Assembly: GCF_008642295.1 (NCBI RefSeq)
Contig: NZ_CP029190.1
Coordinates: forward strand, 1 to 64,000
Origin: Streptomyces venezuelae
Lineage (GTDB): Bacteria; Actinomycetota; Actinomycetes; Streptomycetales; Streptomycetaceae
Reading direction: 5' to 3'
Length of the DNA: 64,000 nucleotides
Shown here: positions 1-9,419 of the stretch, piece by piece
How positions within the stretch are numbered: position 1 is the first letter of the stretch
How the letters are laid out: each line of letters opens with the position of its first letter
Program-made: the position numbers and the translations under genes
Notes under the pieces: generated by a model
Databases searched by the model: none
Seen by the model: only the letters and a program-made list of their open reading frames with translations
Told to the model about the DNA's origin: nothing

Positions 1-205
1 GGAACCGTTCGCATACGGAGGTCAGCACCAGCACGGAGATCACGGCCTTCGGAGAAGCTGAGACAGCTCCCTGGGCGCGTGACGATCAGCCGACGGATAC
101 GTGGCTGGCCACAGCCGGTGCGGACGGAAGCGTAGCGTGTGGGACACGGCGTCCGGAGCGCACGTGCATACCCTCGCCGGCAACACCAGCTGGGTCACCG
201 GCTAG
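1..205 (+). pseudogene. WD40-repeat gene, 5' fragment
   Basis: The translation holds a WD40 blade: WLATAGADGSV, then, after a one-base frame change near 138, WDTASGAHVHTLAG. The reading runs in from the left edge, so the true start is outside the window. The fragment stops at a CTAG target site, where an IS5-type element begins. The same protein resumes at 1120 ([17 protein letters not shown]), so the two pieces were one gene. WD40 proteins of this type are usually the sensor half of STAND-type ATPases in actinomycetes, but no ATPase part is visible here. Confidence 0.7.
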
Positions 206-1119
206 GGTCTGTTGCGAAAGTGGATTTGTTCGTTGATGTCACGTCCTGTGGACGTGGGATCTGACGAATGGCAGTGGGCCCGGTTGAGCCGTGCTGCGCG
301 GGGCATCAAGCCGGCGGCCGCAGGTGTGGACGCGGCGACAGCTGATAGACGGCATACGGTGGCGGACCCGGACCGGTGCCCCGTGGCGTGATGTGCCGGA
401 ACGCTACGGGCCGTGGGACCGGGTCTACGACCTGTTCCGGCGCTGGCAGGCGACGGAACCTGGCCAGATCCTCACCCAGCTGCAGGCCGAGGCGGACGCA
501 AGGGCCTGATCACCTGGGAGGTCAACGTCGACTCACCGTCTGCCGGGCCACCAGCACGCCGCCGGAGCGGCGAAAAAGGGATCTCCAGAAAGAGCCGCCT
601 GGCGGGTCTTCGTCGAGCCGGCCGACCACGCCTCGGACGTCCCGAGGCGGCCTGACACCAAAATCCACCTTGCCGTCGAGCAAGGCAGAAGCCTTGTCGG
701 TGGTGATCACCGCCGGGCAGCGGGGCGACTCTCCGCAGTTCGAGCCGGTCCTGGAGGCAATACGGGTGCCCCGGGTCGGGCTCGGAAGGCCGCGCAAGCG
801 GCCGGACCGTGTGCGGGCCGACAAGGCGTACGACTCCCGGAGCAACGCTCCTACCTGCGCAGACGCGGAATCAAGGCCACCATCCCCGTGCCCGCGGACC
901 GGGTCCGCAACGCCTCAAGCGCGGTTCCCGCGGCGGGCGGCCGCCGACGTTCGACAAGGACGACTACAAGCAGCGGCACGCGGTCGAGTGCGGGATCAAC
1001 CGCCTCAAGCGCCACCGCGCCGTCGCCACCAGGTACGACAAACTCGCCGTTCGCTACGAAGCGACCGTGCTGGTCGCAGCCATCAACGATGGCTGTGACC
1101 AGCACTTTCACAACAGGCC
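206..1119 (+). mobile_element. IS5-family insertion sequence, CTAG target duplication
   Basis: The left end reads GGTCTGTTGCGAAAGTG and the right end is the reverse complement of GGCCTGTTGTGAAAGTG, which gives clear terminal inverted repeats. CTAG is present on both sides (202-205 and 1120-1123), the target duplication used by one IS5 subgroup. The element is 914 bp. It carries one transposase reading broken in several places. It sits inside the WD40 gene and splits it. Confidence 0.85.
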
Positions 1120-1123
1120 CTAG
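258..1123 (+). pseudogene. IS5-family transposase, multiply frameshifted
   Basis: The N-terminal piece at 291-509 contains RRQLIDGIRWRTRTGAPWRDV and YGPWDRVYDLFRRWQ, the DUF4096 region of IS5 transposases. The reading changes frame near 505 and continues as LITWEVNVDS. Later pieces include VRADKAYDS and [25 protein letters not shown] at 809-1123, the C-terminal part of the DDE domain. At least three frame changes separate the blocks, so no intact transposase is encoded. The stop codon overlaps the right CTAG duplication. Confidence 0.8.
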
Positions 1124-2010
1124 TCGCCGATCCGAACGCCGCATGGCTTGCCACCGTCAACCGCGACGGCACGACACAACTGTGGAGCACCGCCTCCTGG
1201 AGACGGCTGCGCACTCTCGCCCTGCCGAGCGGAGCACCGGCCACCTGGTCCCCGAACGCCGTACGCGCGACCGGTACGAGCCCTGATGGCGCCCTGCTCA
1301 CCACAGTCGACTCCGCCGGCACAGTGCGCACCTGGAACACAGGCGATGCACCCTGCTGACCACCACGACCTGCGGTACGGGCCCAGTGCGCGCCGCCACC
1401 ATCAGCCCGGACGGCAGATGGCTCGCCATCGCCAGGGGCACCGGCACGGTGAGTCTGCACACCATCGATACCAGCACCGAGATCCAGACGCTGACCGTCC
1501 ATCGGCGGGCAGTGGACGCCCTGTCCGTAAGCCCCGACGGCGTATGGCTGGCCACCATCAGCGCTGACGGCACCACGCGGCTGTGGACGCTGTGACCGGT
1601 TCCGAACTCAACGCCCTGACCGGAATCGGTCATGCACGGAGCATCGCCATCAGTCCCGACCGCACTTGGCTCGCCGCCTCAGCGCAGACGGTGCGGTACG
1701 CATCTGTGACACGTCCGTGGACACGGGGTCGACCAGCGAAAGGCGCCCGGCCGTAGCCGTACGCACCCTGGCGATCAGCCCTGACGGCACCTGGCTCGCG
1801 ACGACCGGCGACGACGGGCTGGCTCGCACGTGGAACCCCGCGACAGGGGAGACGATGGGAACACTGACGGCCATCGCGGCGACCTCGAAGCGTGGCCATC
1901 AGCCCGGACGGCACCGTGATCGCGACGAGCGCGAGAGACGGATCCGTACGGCTGTTCAACCGCATCACGGGGCAAGAGTCGGTCTGACGTGGGAAACCAG
2001 CCACAAGCCC
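1120..2010 (+). pseudogene. WD40-repeat gene, 3' fragment
   Basis: Continuation of the WD40 gene after the IS. Blades are visible in successive frames: AAWLATVNRDGTTQLWS, SPDGRWLAIARGTGTVSLH, SPDGVWLATISADGTTRLW and SPDGTWLATTGDDGLARTWN. Each blade matches the SPDGxxLAT...LW pattern, but the frame changes near 1345, 1590, 1690 and 1890. The gene was probably a propeller of five or more blades and cannot now be translated as one protein. The stretch from 2011 to 2342 that follows shows no convincing gene. Confidence 0.7.
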
Positions 2011-2342
2011 ACGGATCTCCCCCAGGCCGGTCCTGGGCCTGATACGGAGGGCCGCCGCCCAGTGGGGCACCTGGCCGACCAGGCGGCCGACGACGTCAAA
2101 CATCTGGTGCTGCAGGAGGGTCCGGACGAGGTCGAGGCCTACGTCAAGTCCCTTGTTCCGTGTCCGCGATCTGTATGAACACCTCGGCCTGCCCACCGAC
2201 GAGCCCTCCGAGGATTGGTCGAGGGCCGCGATGGCGGCCAATCGACGTGTCGATGGCAGTGGACGACCAGCGGTAGTAGTCTTCCACGCTTGTTCGGTCG
2301 AAGATGGGCAGTGGCGGCGACACGATTCGACGGGGGCAGGGC

Positions 2343-3310
2343 GTGACGGATTCCGGTGTGGATCTCAAGCCGGGTGGCACAGATGGTCTCGGGGAGGCCC
2401 TGGCGGTCTTCACGAAGGTGCGGCCACGCCTGTTCGGGATCGCGTACCGCATGTTGAGCAGCGCCACCGACGCCGAGGACCTGGTGCAGGAGGTCTGGCT
2501 GCGGTGGCAGGTGTGCGACCACCGTGCGGTGCTCAATCCGGACGCGTTTCCTGGCGACGACGACGACCCGGCTGGCCATCAACGCACTCCAGTCCGCGCG
2601 GGTGCGGCGTGAGACGTACGTCGGGCCGTGGTTACCCGAACCCGTCGACACGAGCGCGGACCCGTACCTGGGCGCCGAGCGCGGTGAGGCCTTGGAGCTC
2701 GCGACGCTGATGTTGATGGAGAAGCTCACACCCAACGAACGAGCCGCCTACGTGCTGCGCGTGGCATTCGACTACGGCTACGGGAAGATCGCCGAGGTCC
2801 TGGAGTCGACCGAGCCCGCGGCGCGTCAGCTGGTCAGCCGGGCCCGCAAACACATGACGGGCGAACGGCGCAAGCCTGTGACCGCCGCGCACAGCGGCAG
2901 CTGCTGAACACCTTCCTCACGGCCGCCCGCTCCGGCGACATGACCACGCTGGAGCGGCTCTTCGCAACGGACGTGGCCAGCCTGTCCGACGGCAACGGCA
3001 AACTGGGGGTCGCCGTCGGTCGATCGTGGGTGTGCGGCGGGTGACGCGGTTCATGAAGGCGATCTCCGTCTGGTTCTGGGACGGGCTCGACGTGCGCTGG
3101 GCGAGCACGAACGGGCAGACGTCCGCCGTGCTGCTGCGCAACGGCGCCGAGTTCGGCGTGCTCACCGTCAGCGCCACCGCCGAGGGCATCGACCGGGTGA
3201 TGTGGATGTTCAACCCTGAGAAGATCGCGACGGTGTCCGACCCGGCTGGGGCGTCGACGTCACCGACCGATGTGGTAGCCGGTCACAGGCGTGGGATACG
3301 AAAGAACTGA
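2343..3310 (+). pseudogene. ECF41-type (SigJ-like) RNA polymerase sigma factor, frameshifted
   Basis: Sigma region 2 is seen in RLFGIAYRMLSSATDAEDLV and region 4 in LTPNERAAYVLR followed by FDYGYGKIAEVLESTEPAAR. The linker carries WLPEP, and the C-terminal SnoaL-like extension begins with LLNTFLTAARSGDM and SDGNGK. These are the marks of the ECF41 group, whose C-terminal domain controls its own activity. I chose the GTG at 2343 because region 2 follows directly. Frames change near 2548 (one extra T), 2890 and 3010. ECF41 factors normally control one adjacent oxidoreductase or epimerase gene, which fits the NmrA-like gene opposite at 3723-4456. Confidence 0.75.
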
Positions 3311-3312
3311 GG

Positions 3313-3685
3313 ATGCCCGACCGGCTTGAGGACGTCGTACGCGGGTTTGCCCAGGCGTGCCTGCGAGGCGATGCTGCCGCGGTCCGGGCCGCCCTGGATG
3401 CCGATGTCGTCGCCGTGTGTGACAGCGGCGGGAACGTGCCCGCCGCCATGGGTACCGTTCACGGAGCCGAGGACGTCGCGGACCTGGTCGCGGTCCTGCT
3501 GGGTGGCCGGGCACCGAGCTGACCGTCGAGTCCGTCAACGGACGCGCCGGCTGGCAGTGCGCCGCGGACGCAGTACCCACGCGGTGATCGGCGTCGAAGA
3601 GGTCTGCGCCAGGGTCACCAGCCTGTGGATCGTGCTCAACCCGGCCAAACTTCACCGCTGGCACAGGCCTCCGACGGCGCCTTGA
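3313..3685 (+). pseudogene. SnoaL-like / sigma-factor C-terminal-domain-like protein, frameshifted
   Basis: The ATG follows the sigma-factor stop by two bases. The first part reads VRGFAQACLRGDAAAVRAAL and DVVAVCDSGGNV. After a frame change near 3510 it continues VIGVEEVCARVTSLWIVLNP and ends AKLHRWHRP. This is the small alpha+beta barrel (NTF2-like) fold found at the C-terminus of SigJ-type factors, here as a separate protein of about 120 residues. The two genes overlap functionally and probably form one transcript. The role is unknown; it could bind a ligand or the sigma factor. Confidence 0.55.
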
Positions 3686-3722
3686 CGGGCCCGCGCGAGA
3701 TCTGCCGCGCGTGCCCGCCGGG

Positions 3723-4456
3723 TCAGCGTGCGAGCCAGTCCTGATAGGTCGTCTTCGCGATGACGGCACCGGGCTGGGCGATGAGGGCCTCCCCGCGGCG
3801 GCGGCGAACATGCCGGCCGTGTCGTCGGTGACGACGGCGCGCTGGTCGCCGTGGGCGGCGAGAGTGATCCTGCCCAGCTCGTCGAGCCGGAACACCTCGG
3901 GGCCGGCGACGTCACGGGTGCCCCTCAGCGGGGCACCCACGCTCACGTCGGCCACGGCCTGGGCTACGTCGGCCGAGGCCATGGGCTGGACGAGCGTGGC
4001 AGGCAGGCGGACCGTGTGCTCGTCGGAGGTCCACGACAGCGCCGAGTCGATGAACTCGAAGAACTGCGTGGCGCGGACGATCGAGTACGGCACGGGGCCG
4101 GCCTTGAGGATGTTCTCCTGCAGCACCTTGGCGCGGTAGTAGACCAGATCCGGCACCAGGTCGGCGCCCACGATCGAGAGGATGACCGCGTGGCCGACGC
4201 CGGCGGCCTCGGCGGCTGTCACCATGTTGTCCATAGTCTGCTGGAAGAACGCGGGTGAGGCTTCATCGAAGGTCGGCGAGTTCGTCAGGTTGACGACGAC
4301 ATCGGCACCGCTCAGCGCCTCCGCCAGTCCCTTCCCGCTGAGCAGGTCCAGACCGGTGGACGGGGAATGCGGCACTGCCTCGTGTCCGGTCGCATTGAGG
4401 ATCTTGACGACCTGCGATCCGATCAGCCCGGTCCCACCGATGACAGCAATCTTCAT
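3723..4456 (-). CDS. NmrA-like NAD(P)-binding reductase (one frameshift)
   Basis: The protein starts MKIAVIGGTGLIGSQVVKIL, a GGxGxxG dinucleotide-binding motif, with AAGVGHAVILSIVGAD and YYRAKVLQENILKA in the middle, as in NmrA-type atypical short-chain reductases of about 245 residues. The start at 4456 has AAAGGGCGAAG upstream. Near 3795 one G is missing from a GGGG run. Restoring it gives EALIAQPGAVIAKTTYQDW and a stop at 3723. Without it the frame runs on to about 3260. It lies downstream of the nitroreductase on the same strand and opposite the ECF41 sigma gene, a usual ECF41 partner arrangement. Confidence 0.8.
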
Positions 4457-4507
4457 TTCTTCGCCCTTTCGTTCCGATTTCCTTGAGGAATGGTGGAGCA
4501 ACGGCTT

Positions 4508-5173
4508 CTAGACCTCGACGAACTTAACCGTCTCGCCGAGTGGCGCCCGGCCGGTCCGGGTGTGACTCGCCGTGACATCTGCGAATCCGATCGACATTCC
4601 GCAGAAGAGGATGAGTTCGTGCGGGGGTGACAGGATTTCGGCGACGGTCCTGTGGAACTTCGCCCACGCCATCTGCGTGCAACTGTCCAGCCCTTCGGCG
4701 CGCAGCAGCAGCATCGCAGTCTGCAGGTACATGCCGAGCTCGGACCATTGGGGCCGGCCCATGGTGCGGTCGATGTAGCAGAACAGGGCGGCGGGCGCGC
4801 CGAAGCAGTCCCAGTTCTCGGCAGCGGCCCTCTGGCGCGCTTCCACGTCCTCACGCGGGATGCCCAGTGCGCCGTAGCGCTGCTCACCGAAGTCGGCTCG
4901 GCGCTCGTGGTACGGGGATTTCAGTGCGGGCGGGTACATCTCGTACTCCGGCTCGTCCCAGGGATCGCCCGCGGCGAGGCGCTCGCCCGCACGCCTCTTG
5001 AGTTCCGCCAGCGGGGCGCCGGTCACCAGGTAGGCGTGCCACGGCTGGAGGTTCGATCCGGACGGCGCCCAGGCCGCCGCGGACAGCACGCGCTTCAACA
5101 CCTCCTTCGGGATGCGCCGGTTGGTGAACCCGCGAACCGCCCGTCGGCTCATGACCGCCTCGTAGACGTCCAC
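4508..5173 (-). CDS. Nitroreductase family protein
   Basis: FMN-dependent nitroreductase fold. RRAVRGFTNRRIPKEVL near the N-terminus and SAAAWAPSGSNLQPWHAYLV are the typical FMN-phosphate and dimer-interface region. GAPAALFCYIDRTMG and GMYLQTAMLLLRAEGLDSC follow. I chose the GTG at 5173 (MDVYEAVMSRRAVRG) because AGGAG lies just upstream; an in-frame start near 5260 would add an unlikely basic leader. The length of 221 residues is normal. The family reduces nitro, quinone or enone groups with NAD(P)H; the substrate cannot be told. The NmrA-like gene follows after about 50 bp, so they are probably cotranscribed. Confidence 0.88.
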   Translation of the reverse strand: MDVYEAVMSRRAVRGFTNRRIPKEVLKRVLSAAAWAPSGSNLQPWHAYLVTGAPLAELKRRAGERLAAGDPWDEPEYEMYPPALKSPYHERRADFGEQRYGALGIPREDVEARQRAAAENWDCFGAPAALFCYIDRTMGRPQWSELGMYLQTAMLLLRAEGLDSCTQMAWAKFHRTVAEILSPPHELILFCGMSIGFADVTASHTRTGRAPLGETVKFVEV

Positions 5174-5355
5174 AATCTCCTGCCTTCCAAGCTGATCAAC
5201 AGATCCACCCGGTCGGGGAAGTCCCGTTCTTCTCTGTTCTCGTGCGGCGGATTGCCGCACGAGGCGCGTTGAAGGGCGGGCGGATCTCCGGTGCGGTCAG
5301 GGGCGGGGCGCGCGGCGATCCCGCCGCTGCTCCAGCTCCTCCGCGCTGACAATGC

Positions 5356-5475
5356 TCATCCTTCGGCGCCTTCCGGCATCGGCGGGGCGCCGGCGACGGT
5401 GGCAACCACCTCGATGCGGGGCGGCGGTGTGGTCGCGTGGGGAGTCACGAGGTGGTGCGAGTGTTCGATGGTCAT
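5356..5475 (-). CDS. Small ORF of 39 residues, unknown function
   Basis: This reading begins MTIEHSHHLVTP and ends PPMPEGAEG. A good ribosome site (GAAGGATGAGG) lies upstream, and its stop overlaps a second ATG (ATGA) that opens a 20-codon frame beginning MSIVSAEELEQ. It lies between the metallo-hydrolase and the nitroreductase on the same strand. It matches nothing I recognise. It could be a small translated peptide or the 5' stub of a lost gene. The rest of 5174-5709 shows no supported gene. Confidence 0.3.
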   Translation of the reverse strand: MTIEHSHHLVTPHATTPPPRIEVVATVAGAPPMPEGAEG

Positions 5476-5709
5476 GGTTGCCTCATCCTTCGGGGCGGGT
5501 CGGTGCTCTTCCCTCCGCTACGACAAGGCGGCGGCGAGTCGTGTGACGACGACGGGTGCCGCCGCTCGTGGACGTCGACGAGCCGGCCGCGGCGCTGCCC
5601 GGGCGATGGCAAGTGGGCACTGCTCCACCCTGCTCACCCGTGAACCAGGGCTGCGCATCACGGCCGGAAGTCCACGCGCTGTTCACACGACGGCTCCGGC
5701 CAGAGTCGG

Positions 5710-6611
5710 TCAGTAGTCCCAGACGGCCGGCACGAAGCGGAAGGCGTTGCCGGCGACCGCCACGTGGCAGACGGACGGGAACGGCAGGTGGGTCGCCAGC
5801 AATCGCTCGCCGCTCGCCGCCATCTCCATCAGGAGACGGACCCGGACGCGGGCTGATTCCTCGGGGTCGTGCTCGAAGCCGCTGAACCAGCCGGGCTGGT
5901 CGAACCCGCACTGGAATACGGCATCGCCGCCGAACGTCAGCCGGTTGCCACCGGATTCCAGGCGGACGATGCTGTGGCCGGGGGTGTGACCGCCGGTGCG
6001 GATGATCGTCACTCCCGGCGCCACCTCCTGCTCCGTCTCGAACGGCTTCAACTGGCCGCGGTACACCTCCAGGAACTTCGAGGCGGTCGCACGCAGCACC
6101 GCCGGCACCGCTTCCGGCATGCTGGTGCGGGAGAAGTCGGGCGCTTCCCAGAACTCGGCCTCGGCGGAAGCCAGGTGGACCCGCAGGTCGGTGCGGAGCC
6201 GGCCCCTCAGCCCTCGACGAGCAGCCCGCCGATGTGGTCCATGTGCAAGTGGGTGAGCACCACGTCGGTCACGGACGCGGCGTCGATCCCGGCCGCTTCC
6301 AGCCGCATGGCCAACTGGCCGACCCGCGGGAAGCCAGGGAACTCCGACCCCAGCCCGGAATCGATGAGGATGGTCCTGCCACCGCTGCGTACGACGCCCA
6401 CGTTGATCGGATAGACGAGCATCTCCGGCAGGAAGTTCTCACCGAGCCAGGCCGACAGGTCGGCCTTGGCGGCGTTGGTGGCCAACGTCCGGGCGTCGAT
6501 CTGCATCGTTCCGTCGCTGATCACCGTCACGTCGATGTCGCCGACGTTCAACGCGTAGCGGGACGGCACCAGTTCGTCGTGCACTGGTGCGTCGGAGTGT
6601 GCGAGCTTCAT
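5710..6611 (-). CDS. Metallo-beta-lactamase-fold hydrolase (one frameshift)
   Basis: HLHMDHIGG is the zinc-binding HxHxDH motif. TGGHTPGHSIVR and GGDAVFQCG supply the further metal ligands. The start at 6611 (MKLAHSDAPVHDEL) has GAGGAG upstream. Near 6210 one C is missing (GGCTG where GGCCTG is expected), which splits the protein into two frames. Restoring it joins LTHLHMDHIGGLLVEG to LRTDLRVHLASAEAEFW. The length of about 300 residues suits a quinol-lactonase or N-acyl-lactonase-like hydrolase, but the substrate is unknown. It heads the minus-strand run that continues to the nitroreductase. Confidence 0.8.
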
Positions 6612-6887
6612 GGTGTTCTCCTCGTGACGAGCGTCGACCGAAGACACCGACGACGCCATGGGGTACGCCGTCCGGTCACCCCCTATGACCGGACGGCATC
6701 CTGGTCTGTGACAGCCGCTCCATCCCCCTCGCCTCCGCCTCGCCTGACCGATCACCTCCGGGATCGTCCCGAGCGGTTCCCCGACCCGGCGAAATCGGTG
6801 ACGTTTGCACACGTCAGCGGCTTGCTTGCGCGTTCGAGGTGCTCACCGGCCCGCGCCGGCCGCAGCGACGGCGGCGCGCCCGAACCA

Positions 6888-6907
6888 TTAACCGGATAGG
6901 TCATCCG
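6888..6907. promoter_or_regulatory. Operator-like palindrome, copy 1
   Basis: TTAACCGGATAGGTCATCCG contains the inverted pair CGGAT...ATCCG. It lies between the divergent metallo-hydrolase and SDR genes. A near copy with the same spacing lies exactly 40 bp downstream. It is a likely site for the TetR regulator encoded at 8841-9419; this is inferred from position and symmetry. Confidence 0.55.
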
Positions 6908-6927
6908 TATGCTGCTACCATCCCCAA

Positions 6928-6947
6928 CTAACCGGATTAACTATCCG
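6928..6947. promoter_or_regulatory. Operator-like palindrome, copy 2
   Basis: CTAACCGGATTAACTATCCG repeats the CGGAT...ATCCG half-sites of the copy 40 bp upstream. It ends 25 bp before the SDR start codon, where a repressor would block transcription or initiation. Confidence 0.55.
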
Positions 6948-6971
6948 ATTGCCTGCCGGGTGGAGGAACTC

Positions 6972-7871
6972 ATGACGAAAACAGCTGTGGTCACGGCCGG
7001 AACGGGCGGCATCGGCCTGGAGACGGCGCTCGGGCTGGCAGCCGCCGGGTTCGCGGTCACCGTGGTCGGGCGCAACGCCGAACGGGGAGCCATGGCGGTC
7101 GAGCGGATCAACGCGACGTACCCTGCGCACCCCGGCCGGTTCCTGTCCGCAGATCTCGCCTCGCTCGACCAAGTGCGCGCGCTCGCCGCCAGGATCGCCG
7201 CCGACCACGCCGCCTCGGGGGAACCGCTGACGGTGCTGGTCAACAACGTCGGAGCGATGTTCGCGCGGCGACGGGACCTGGACGGCGTCGAGGCGTCGTT
7301 CGTGGTCAACCACCTCTCGCCCTACCTGCTGACGGAACTGCTGCTGCCCACGCTCACGGCCGGGGCGCCGAGCCGGATCGTGAACGTGACCTCCCGCGCG
7401 GTCGGCGTGGCCAAGCGGGTGTTCGACGCCGTCGAGCCGCCCGGCGGCTACTACGGCTTCCACTGGTACGGACGCGCCAAGCTCGCCAACCTGGCCTACA
7501 CCCTGGACCTGGCCGCCCGCCTGGACGGCACGGGCGTCTCCGTCTTCGCCGCCGACCCCGGAGGCGCCGCGACCGACATGACCGACGGTACCTTGACCGA
7601 CCCGAAAATCGTCTCGCCTGCCCTGCGGCTGCTGTGGCCGCTGGTCCGCCGCACGTTCGCACGCTCCACATCCGGTCCGGCATCCGCAGCGGCCAGGCCC
7701 TCGATCGTCGCTGCCACCGATGCGTCCCTGACCGGACACACCGGCGTCGTCATCGGCGCCCAGGCCCACCCGGTCGCCCCGTTCCGCGCGGCGACCGACC
7801 ACCGCCTCGCTCAGGCCGTACGCCGCCTCAGCGAAGCCCACGCACCCGCGACGGCCGCCGCACGCACGTGA
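6972..7871 (+). CDS. Short-chain dehydrogenase/reductase
   Basis: The N-terminal TAGTGGIG matches the cofactor-binding TGxxxGxG pattern except that Ala takes the second position. NNVGAMF (about residue 91) is the NNAG-type motif, Ser lies near 141, and YGRAK at 166-170 supplies the catalytic Tyr and Lys. At 299 residues it is the retinol-dehydrogenase/WWOX-like size class. The ATG at 6972 follows GGAGGAACTC. It is the first gene of a run with the hydrolase at 7920 and the TetR regulator at 8841. Two operator-like palindromes precede it, so it is probably induced by a small ligand. Confidence 0.9.
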   Translation: MTKTAVVTAGTGGIGLETALGLAAAGFAVTVVGRNAERGAMAVERINATYPAHPGRFLSADLASLDQVRALAARIAADHAASGEPLTVLVNNVGAMFARRRDLDGVEASFVVNHLSPYLLTELLLPTLTAGAPSRIVNVTSRAVGVAKRVFDAVEPPGGYYGFHWYGRAKLANLAYTLDLAARLDGTGVSVFAADPGGAATDMTDGTLTDPKIVSPALRLLWPLVRRTFARSTSGPASAAARPSIVAATDASLTGHTGVVIGAQAHPVAPFRAATDHRLAQAVRRLSEAHAPATAAART

Positions 7872-7919
7872 GCACGCCACCCGTTCGCAACGCGCAATTC
7901 GTCATATGAGGAACCGACC

Positions 7920-8718
7920 ATGACCCTGACCGTCCCGACCGCCTATGCCCGCACCGTGCACGGCTCCGGCCCCGGCCTCCTCCTCGCCCATGGCGCGGGC
8001 GGAGGCATCGCGGCCGACTACGGGCCGATCACGGAAGGGCTCGCCGCCCGGCACACCGTCGTCGGAGTCGACCACCCGGGCTCCGGACAGACCCCCACGA
8101 CGCCACCCCTGGAGCTCGACGACCTGGCGAACCAGCTGGTCGCCGCGGCGGACACCGAAGGGCTCGACACGTTCGCCCTCTGCGGATACTCACTCGGCGG
8201 CCCCGTCGCGATCCGCGCCGCCGTCCGCCACCCGCACCGGGTCACCCGGCTCGTGGTGAGCGCGGCCTTCGCCCGCACCGACACCAGAACCGACCTGGCC
8301 GCCGCGATCTGGCACCAGCTCTACGCATCCGGACAGCACCTCCTGCTCGCCCTACCCGGCCCACCTGGCCCACGTGGCCCTGAGCGCGCCCGTGCTGAAC
8401 TTCCTCACACCCGACCAGGTGCGCGCAGCCGCCGAGCAGACCGCCTCGGCCCTCCCGGCCGGCACCGGCGCCCAGGTGGACCTGGTCCGCCGCGTCGACG
8501 TCCGCGCCGACCTGGCCGCGATCAGCGTGCCGACTCTCGTGATCGTGACCACCGGCGACGCCCTGATACCGGTGTCCCTCCAGCGCGAGCTGGCTACGAC
8601 CATCCCCGGCGCGCAGACCGCCGAACTCGCCACCGGGCACCTGCCCTTCCTGGAGCAGCCGAATCAATGGCTGGAGATCATCACGCATTTCCTCGACCGG
8701 GAGCAGGACCGGTCCTGA
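7920..8718 (+). CDS. Alpha/beta hydrolase (one frameshift)
   Basis: LLLAHGAGGG forms the oxyanion-hole region, GYSLGG is the nucleophile elbow (catalytic Ser), and TGDALIPVSL and ATGHLPFLEQP carry the expected Asp and His regions. The frame changes near 8355: the first part reads AAIWHQLYASGQHLLLA and the rest resumes HVALSAPVLNFLTP. One extra C, or two missing bases, in GCCCTACCCGG explains it. With that corrected the protein is about 265 residues, normal for the family. It follows the SDR by 48 bp and is probably in the same transcript. Confidence 0.82.
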
Positions 8719-8840
8719 CGGCTCGGGTGGGCGGGCCCCCGGGGCCGCCCACCCCGGACACAGGCACGCCACCTCGGGACCACGCATATGATCGAAGGCC
8801 GAGCCTGTGTCATCAGACGAGCGACCTGGACTGCCCACCC

Positions 8841-9419
8841 ATGACGACGCCACAACTGCGCAAGGACGCCGCCCGCAACTGGGACCGGATCGTCGCCATC
8901 GCCCGCGACCTGGTCGACCAGGGCACCGCATTGCAGCTCAACGACATCGCACGCCGCGCGGGCCTCGGCGTCGCCACGGTCTACCGGCACTTCGCCACCC
9001 CCGAGGCGCTGCTGGAGACCGTCGCCACCCCCTGCCTGGAATCCCTCGCCGCACACGGCCGGCGCGCCCTGGACGATACCGACCCCTGGCGCGCGCTGGA
9101 GGGCTATCTGGGCCGCATCGTCGAAGCACAGGTCGCCGACGCTGCCCTGGCCCCCGTCGCCGCCGCGGCCACGGACGCCCTGCCGCGCACCACGGAACTC
9201 AAGAAATCACTCGCGTCGGCCGGCACCGCACTCCTGGAACGGGCTCGCGAGGCCGGAGCGGTCCGCCCCGACCTCGCCACCACCGACCTCGTCCCGCTCA
9301 TGTGCGGCGTCGCCCACGCCGTGAACGTCCACGGCGGGACCCCCACCGACCGCGTCGACACCGCACACCGCTACCTCGCCACGCTGCTCGAAGGCATGCG
9401 CATCACATCGGACAGGTGA
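8841..9419 (+). CDS. TetR family transcriptional regulator
   Basis: The N-terminal helix-turn-helix is clear: LQLNDIARRAGLGVATVYRH with the usual TVYRHF recognition helix, then PEALLETV. The rest is an all-helical ligand-binding domain, and the 192-residue length is typical. The ATG at 8841 has only a weak Shine-Dalgarno site. It is the last gene of the SDR-hydrolase run and probably represses it through the palindromes at 6888 and 6928. Confidence 0.9.
   Translation: MTTPQLRKDAARNWDRIVAIARDLVDQGTALQLNDIARRAGLGVATVYRHFATPEALLETVATPCLESLAAHGRRALDDTDPWRALEGYLGRIVEAQVADAALAPVAAAATDALPRTTELKKSLASAGTALLERAREAGAVRPDLATTDLVPLMCGVAHAVNVHGGTPTDRVDTAHRYLATLLEGMRITSDR

Noticed and set aside
3260..4501. 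413-residue reading of the NmrA-like gene
   Set aside because: It includes a run-on beyond a one-base deletion. The last ~190 residues are low-complexity and the true end is at 3723.
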